The notes beneath the pieces are model-generated. The model did not search any database. It saw nothing but the letters and a program-made list of their open reading frames with translations, and was not told the origin of the DNA. A stretch of DNA of 64,000 bases, taken from Sisyra terminalis. Lineage: Eukaryota > Arthropoda > Insecta > Neuroptera > Sisyridae. The translations under genes and the position numbers were made by a program. Shown here piece after piece: positions 60,036 to 64,000 of this stretch. Within the stretch, counting starts at the first letter, position 1. Each line of letters opens with the position of its first letter. Where the stretch lies: the NCBI GenBank assembly GCA_958496175.1, contig OY292276.1, positions 56,743,080 to 56,807,079 of the forward strand. Direction: 5' to 3'.

Positions 60036-60862
60036 AATGTAAGATACAGAAACAGAGCTTACTCAATTGCTATACGAGTGCAAATAACAGAAAATATTAA
60101 AAACAATATAATGGAAACATTTGTTTTCTAATAAATGAATTCAATTATTAATATAACAATTATTTGGCACTATTATGATTAAGGCAACATCAAGTGTTTT
60201 CTTATGCAATAAGATTGCTATGCATTTAAGATTGCAAGTTGTAATATGCATGGAATGGAAAAGGAAAGCCCCAACGAAAACGTATCACCGATCAGCAATC
60301 TTATTTCATAAGATAACACTTGATGTTGACTTAATCATTAGAGTAAAATAATTTTAATATTAACGATTGAATTCTTTTAATATTAAACAACTGTTTTTAT
60401 ATTATTGTTTTTAATATTTTCTGTTTTTTGCACTCGTATAGTAATCGAATAAGCTCTGTTTTTGTTTATTACATTAATTAATTTTTGTGTAAAACAAATT
60501 GGTTTTTAATTTTTTTCAATATGGCGTACCGTTTTTTAAAATTTAGAAGACTCATTATTTTAAAGCAAATTGGATGGGGAATTCGAAAAAAAGTAGTTTC
60601 GTAATTGTACCAAAATTGTATCATGGTTAAAAATTAAAACTAAAAGAAAAAGCTGTCTTTTTTCAAGGATCTTATAAACCAATAAAGCTCTTTTTTTTTC
60701 TAGAAGCTACCATCAACCCCTAAAACATATCCAAAATTCAAATAAATCGATTTACAAATTTCCGAGAAATTATTTTTTTGCTGATTTCCAGCTTTTCTCA
60801 ATTTTTGAAGAAACGATAATACATAGGGATCAGAAACTTGCCGAATTAATGTATCTTAATAG

Positions 60863-61016
60863 CAAGGTTTGTAAATTACACAGGTTGCTCCATTAGAAAA
60901 AAAAATGACGTCATACGAAGAATTTTGAAATTGAATCAGTTTGAAGATATGTACGAATTTCTTCTGGATACGTCACGTATCCATCACGTAGCCACCGGTG
61001 TATTTTATAAACCTTG
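60863..61016. mobile_element. MITE with 9-bp target duplication (copy 2)
   Basis: 154 bp, inverted relative to copy 1 (17641-17805). It starts CAAGGTTTGTAAATTACACA and ends TATTTTATAAACCTTG. It is flanked by TCTTAATAG (60854-60862 and 61017-61025). The opposite arm of the foldback element, near 57919-57938, has the same site with a single TCTTAATAG (as CTATTAAGA) and no insert, which proves the ends and the duplication. Confidence 0.9.
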
Positions 61017-61098
61017 TCTTAATAGTACCAACATACCCTGAAATTATGAACCAAATACCCTTCTGGGGCCGATTCACTATACTTATTGTCCTATGTCC

Positions 61099-61209
61099 TT
61101 TAACCAACTGATTGATTTTCAATCAACCAATTGGTTGAAAAGGAGAGATTAGTATCATATTTGGTGCAATTTTTTTTTCATAATGATAATTGATAATATT
61201 TTCCCCAAA
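61099..61209. repeat. Direct repeat flanking the foldback element (right copy, 111 bp)
   Basis: It starts TTTAACCAACTG, includes the perfect palindrome CAACCAATTGGTTG, and ends TTTTCCCCAAA. Partner of 57737-57849. Confidence 0.8.
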
Positions 61210-62209
61210 TTTCAGTCCACAAAAGTCGCTTTATATATATATAAATATATAAACATTAATGGACATAATTTGTCTTTGAAATTGAAACAGAAATGTATTA
61301 CATTAAACTATGATCACGTACTCTTTACGATTCGTGCCTGGAATGGTTAAAAAAGTAGACAGCAAATGCAGATAACAACCCCTAAAACGTATAAAACTAA
61401 CCCATTCACCTCAAAATATACGATTTTTCCTCTTTTTACTCCGCTCATAATAAATTGACTTAAAACATAAACTCTTTACTCCACTTCAAATAGATTATTT
61501 TATCTTGTGAAACAGTCGACCCCACAGTTCCATTTCCCAGAAATGGAAATTTCAAGTGAAGGAAAATGGGGTTGGGGGATGAGTGTGGGGGGAGGTTTGT
61601 TCAAGTGTTGGGGATGGTTTTGGTGCCCTATAGGAGCAGGATTTTCTCATGGGAGATGCAACGCGTGCAAACAATTCGGTAAGCAAGTCTAAGTGGATCG
61701 CTGAATTAGTTGTAACTGTGTACATTTTGTACATTGTTCAAGTGTATGGAAGGATGAAGGATTGTAGTTGCACTACCTTTCTGTTTGATGGAAAACACAG
61801 TGCAGACACTTTGTTTGCACTCCACTGCAGTATTTACATGATGCGAGAAGTGCATGCGGTGCATTAATTTTACAGAAATACCCTAATCATTCTTTACATT
61901 AATTATGTGGAGCGATTAAGAAGATGAAAGAGTACCTACGATATGAGGATACTTGAAAAATGATCACACTGATTTTGCTTGGATTGGAGGAGGTTAATGA
62001 CTGCTAATTATGCTATCGAAAAATGAGAGTACATATGTAAACAGAATTATTCATTCTTTTGCTTTTCATACTTCTAGAGCTTTACAGCTCAAGCTTTCTT
62101 CTGTAGCTACGATTTCAAGCTTTTCGTTTCAGAAAATCAAATAGAAAATCAATGAAACTTTAAATTTTTTCTTCTCTCTACCTACAACAATATCATCTTC
62201 CATGGTTAT
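61210..62209. other. No supported gene
   Basis: 61500-61870 is GC-richer and open in two overlapping plus frames, but no domain, signal peptide or splice evidence supports a gene. Confidence 0.3.
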
Positions 62210-63019
62210 TAGGGTGATTTTTTTTTTGACTTTTTTTGGTCCCATCGTGAAATTTTGTTGGAAATACCAAAAAAAAAAAAATCCCTGAAAGTTTGAGCCC
62301 TTAATATTAATTTTAAGTCCTCGACCAAGACGTGTAAAGATTTCCCGTTAAAAATACACGGAAACTCTGATTTTTTATTTTTAAATGTCTATATCTCAGC
62401 GGCATTTCATGGGATCGCTTTTACCGAAGATGGTTTTTTCTCAGAATTAAACGCTCTACAAAAGTGCCCATTGCGACAAAGTCGTAACTCACACCGGTGA
62501 GGTAGTACGGGCCACTGAACCTGATTTTTCCATAAAATTCAAGGCTTAATATCTCGTTTAATATTGATCTTCGCGATTTGGTCTACAAGAACTCTTTTGT
62601 AGGAAATCAAATTTTCTACAAGTTTTTTATTTATAATTTTTCCGTAGCTCTTGTTATTTACGAGATAAATGCAAAAAAAAAACGCGAATTTTATGGAAAA
62701 ATCAGGTTCAGTGGCCCGTACTACCTCACCGGTGTGAGTTACGACTTTGTCGCAATGGACACTTCTGTAGAGCGTTTAATTCTGAGAAAAAACCATCTTC
62801 GGTAAAAGTGATCCCATGAAATGGCGCTGAGATATAGACATTTAAAAATCAAAAATCAGAGTTTCCGTGTATTTTCAATGGGAAATCTTTACACGTCTTG
62901 ATCGAGGACTTAAATTAATATTAAGGGCTCAAATTTTCAGAGAATTTTTTTTTGGTGTTTCCAACAAAATTTCACGATGGGACCAAAAAAAAAAAAAAGT
63001 CAAAAAAAAATTACCCTTA
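62210..63019. mobile_element. Long-palindrome transposon P6 (TAGGGTG ends)
   Basis: About 810 bp and very close in sequence to P5 (40821-41626), including TTTACCGAAGATGGTTTTTT and GGTGAGGTAGTACGGGCCAC and their inverted copies. The right tip has changed to TACCCTTA. Imperfect GGTTAT/AGTTAT sequence lies outside the ends. Arms are near-perfect inverted copies; no coding capacity. Confidence 0.8.
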
Positions 63020-63140
63020 TAGTTATCTGTTCTATGTTTTTTTTGGGGTGTATGTCATATGGAATATTTTCTTCTATTAGGCTTGCCTTTCACTTTCCTA
63101 TAAAATATTATTAGTTCCACTTCTCCAGTTCTTCTAACCC

Positions 63141-63463
63141 AGCGGTCGGAGAACCGGGATAAGTTACCCCAAATGGGGAAAAATATTTTTTTTTGGGTAA
63201 TAGGGAAATTTGACTAATATTTCTAATGTCTCTAAGTGTTCCATAATGTTCAAAAAGTCTCAATTTTGAAGTACTAATATCAAACATGAAGCAACATCAT
63301 TTTTCCAAAACCTATACTACAAATATGTAAATGAAAATTAATTCAATAAATAATATTTATTTAAAATTTACATTGATTGTTTATTTTTTTAGAATGGGGG
63401 GAGTAATATTGACTTACGCAAAAATATTTTGGGGCAATGGTTAAAAAAGTTCCCCGACCGCTG
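63141..63463. mobile_element. hAT-type non-autonomous element, 323 bp
   Basis: It starts CAGCGGTCGGAGAAC and ends GTTCCCCGACCGCTG, and is flanked by the 8-bp duplication TTCTAACC (63133-63140 and 63464-63471). Inner repeats GTTACCCCAAATGGGG and ATTTTGGGGCAATGG are roughly inverted. An 8-bp duplication and CAG...CTG ends fit hAT. There is no ORF. Confidence 0.9.
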
Positions 63464-63524
63464 TTCTAACCATATGATCGAAGTACCGCTAGCATGGCTT
63501 TTAAGAATAGTACTATGTTTATTA

Positions 63525-64000
63525 GACTGGGCCAAAAAAATCAACTATTTCTTTTTTTTTGAAAAGTATATCAAAAATATTGTTCAAGGTGTCAAAAAAA
63601 AAAATCGGGAAGGTTTGAGCCCTTATTATTAATATTAAGAGGTTTATCATCTTTAATTTCGATTTTTTATTTGTGCTTTCATTTTTGCTTCAATGCTGTC
63701 AAACTATCAAAGTAAAAAAATCTTTTGCACATATATTTATAGAAAATTAATATCTTTACAAAAAATGTCTCTTTGAAAATTTTTGCCAGATACGCCGTTT
63801 CCGAATAATCAAGCTTTAAACATTGATATAGTTTTTAGATTTATCTTCTTTATTTTGAAATTTTTTAACTAACGAACAAATAAATATATAGAAATTAGCA
63901 ATATAGATTCTTGAAGGGAATTTAATGTTCTACAAAAAAGATATTTTAACGTTTTTACATAAAATCACTCTTTCAAAATTGGTTCAACAAAAAAAAAACA
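63525..64000. mobile_element. Long-palindrome transposon P8 (GACTGGGCC ends), cut by window end
   Basis: It starts GACTGGGCCAAAAAAATC after TTATTA, as in P7, and follows the P7 left arm through CTTTCATTTTTGC and CAATATAGATTCTTGAAGG. Only the left half is in the window. Confidence 0.75.

Larger units (their letters stand above)
57850..61098. mobile_element. Foldback element with very long inverted arms, carrying nested insertions
   Basis: It starts GGACATAGGACAATAAG and ends CTTATTGTCCTATGTCC. The left arm is 57850-58971, interrupted by a LINE fragment, and resumes at about 60044-60220; the right arm is about 60293-61098. Inside the left arm a unit of about 313 bp is repeated three times (starting near 57990, 58306 and 58618), against once in the right arm. 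A 154-bp MITE sits in the right arm, and the left arm keeps the empty site. Without insertions the element is about 2 kb. There is no ORF of its own. Confidence 0.8.

Overview
The window is AT-rich eukaryotic DNA, almost certainly from an insect. The support is spliced genes with GT-AG introns and signal-peptide exons, and an arthropod-type transposon mix: mariner, jockey-type LINEs, Penelope-like elements, hAT, Mutator-like and Helitron-like elements. A beetle is plausible, but nothing in the sequence proves the order. No rRNA, CRISPR or bacterial feature is visible.

Only three host genes can be supported, and they are paralogues. Gene A is on + (16143-20593), gene B on + (35239-36506) and gene C on - (38608-39873). 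Each has a 48-bp first exon coding a signal peptide, a phase-0 intron with a near-identical donor region, and one large second exon. The mature proteins are helical and secreted, with six cysteines at residues 162, 181, 217, 236, 276 and 295 in all three, giving three successive C-x18-C pairs. I do not recognise the family. All three share a TATA box about 46 bp and a TTATCA (GATA-type) site about 130 bp upstream of the ATG, so they are probably co-regulated. B and C form a convergent inverted duplication, and part of their second exon is nearly identical, as after gene conversion.

The rest is mostly repeats. From 1-16000: a hAT transposase tail, Penelope-type repeats with hammerhead-like cores, long-palindrome transposons, jockey and Penelope scraps and a tandem array. 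Gene A's 3.5-kb intron carries two MITEs and is followed by a four-unit tandem array (20731-22619). A mariner (22860-26176) is split by a jockey LINE with a 15-bp target duplication. From 27-34 kb there are a hAT MITE, a tRNA-derived SINE, a palindromic element, a dead Mutator-like transposase and a short Helitron. After genes B and C come a 2.05-kb palindromic element (44161-46210), Penelope relics and a TA microsatellite (49.6-52.1 kb), and a nested foldback element (57850-61098). Palindromic elements and a second hAT MITE finish the window, the last element running off its end.

The most interesting items are the C-x18-C secreted family with its shared promoter layout, a group of near-perfect palindromic transposons that share an internal 18-bp palindrome about 90 bp from their ends, and the foldback element bracketed exactly by direct repeats of about 112 bp. 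Several non-repeat stretches are visibly GC-richer (7.75-8.3, 11.6-12.3, 14.9-15.4, 53.2-53.9, 55.4-57.2 kb) but hold no gene I can support.
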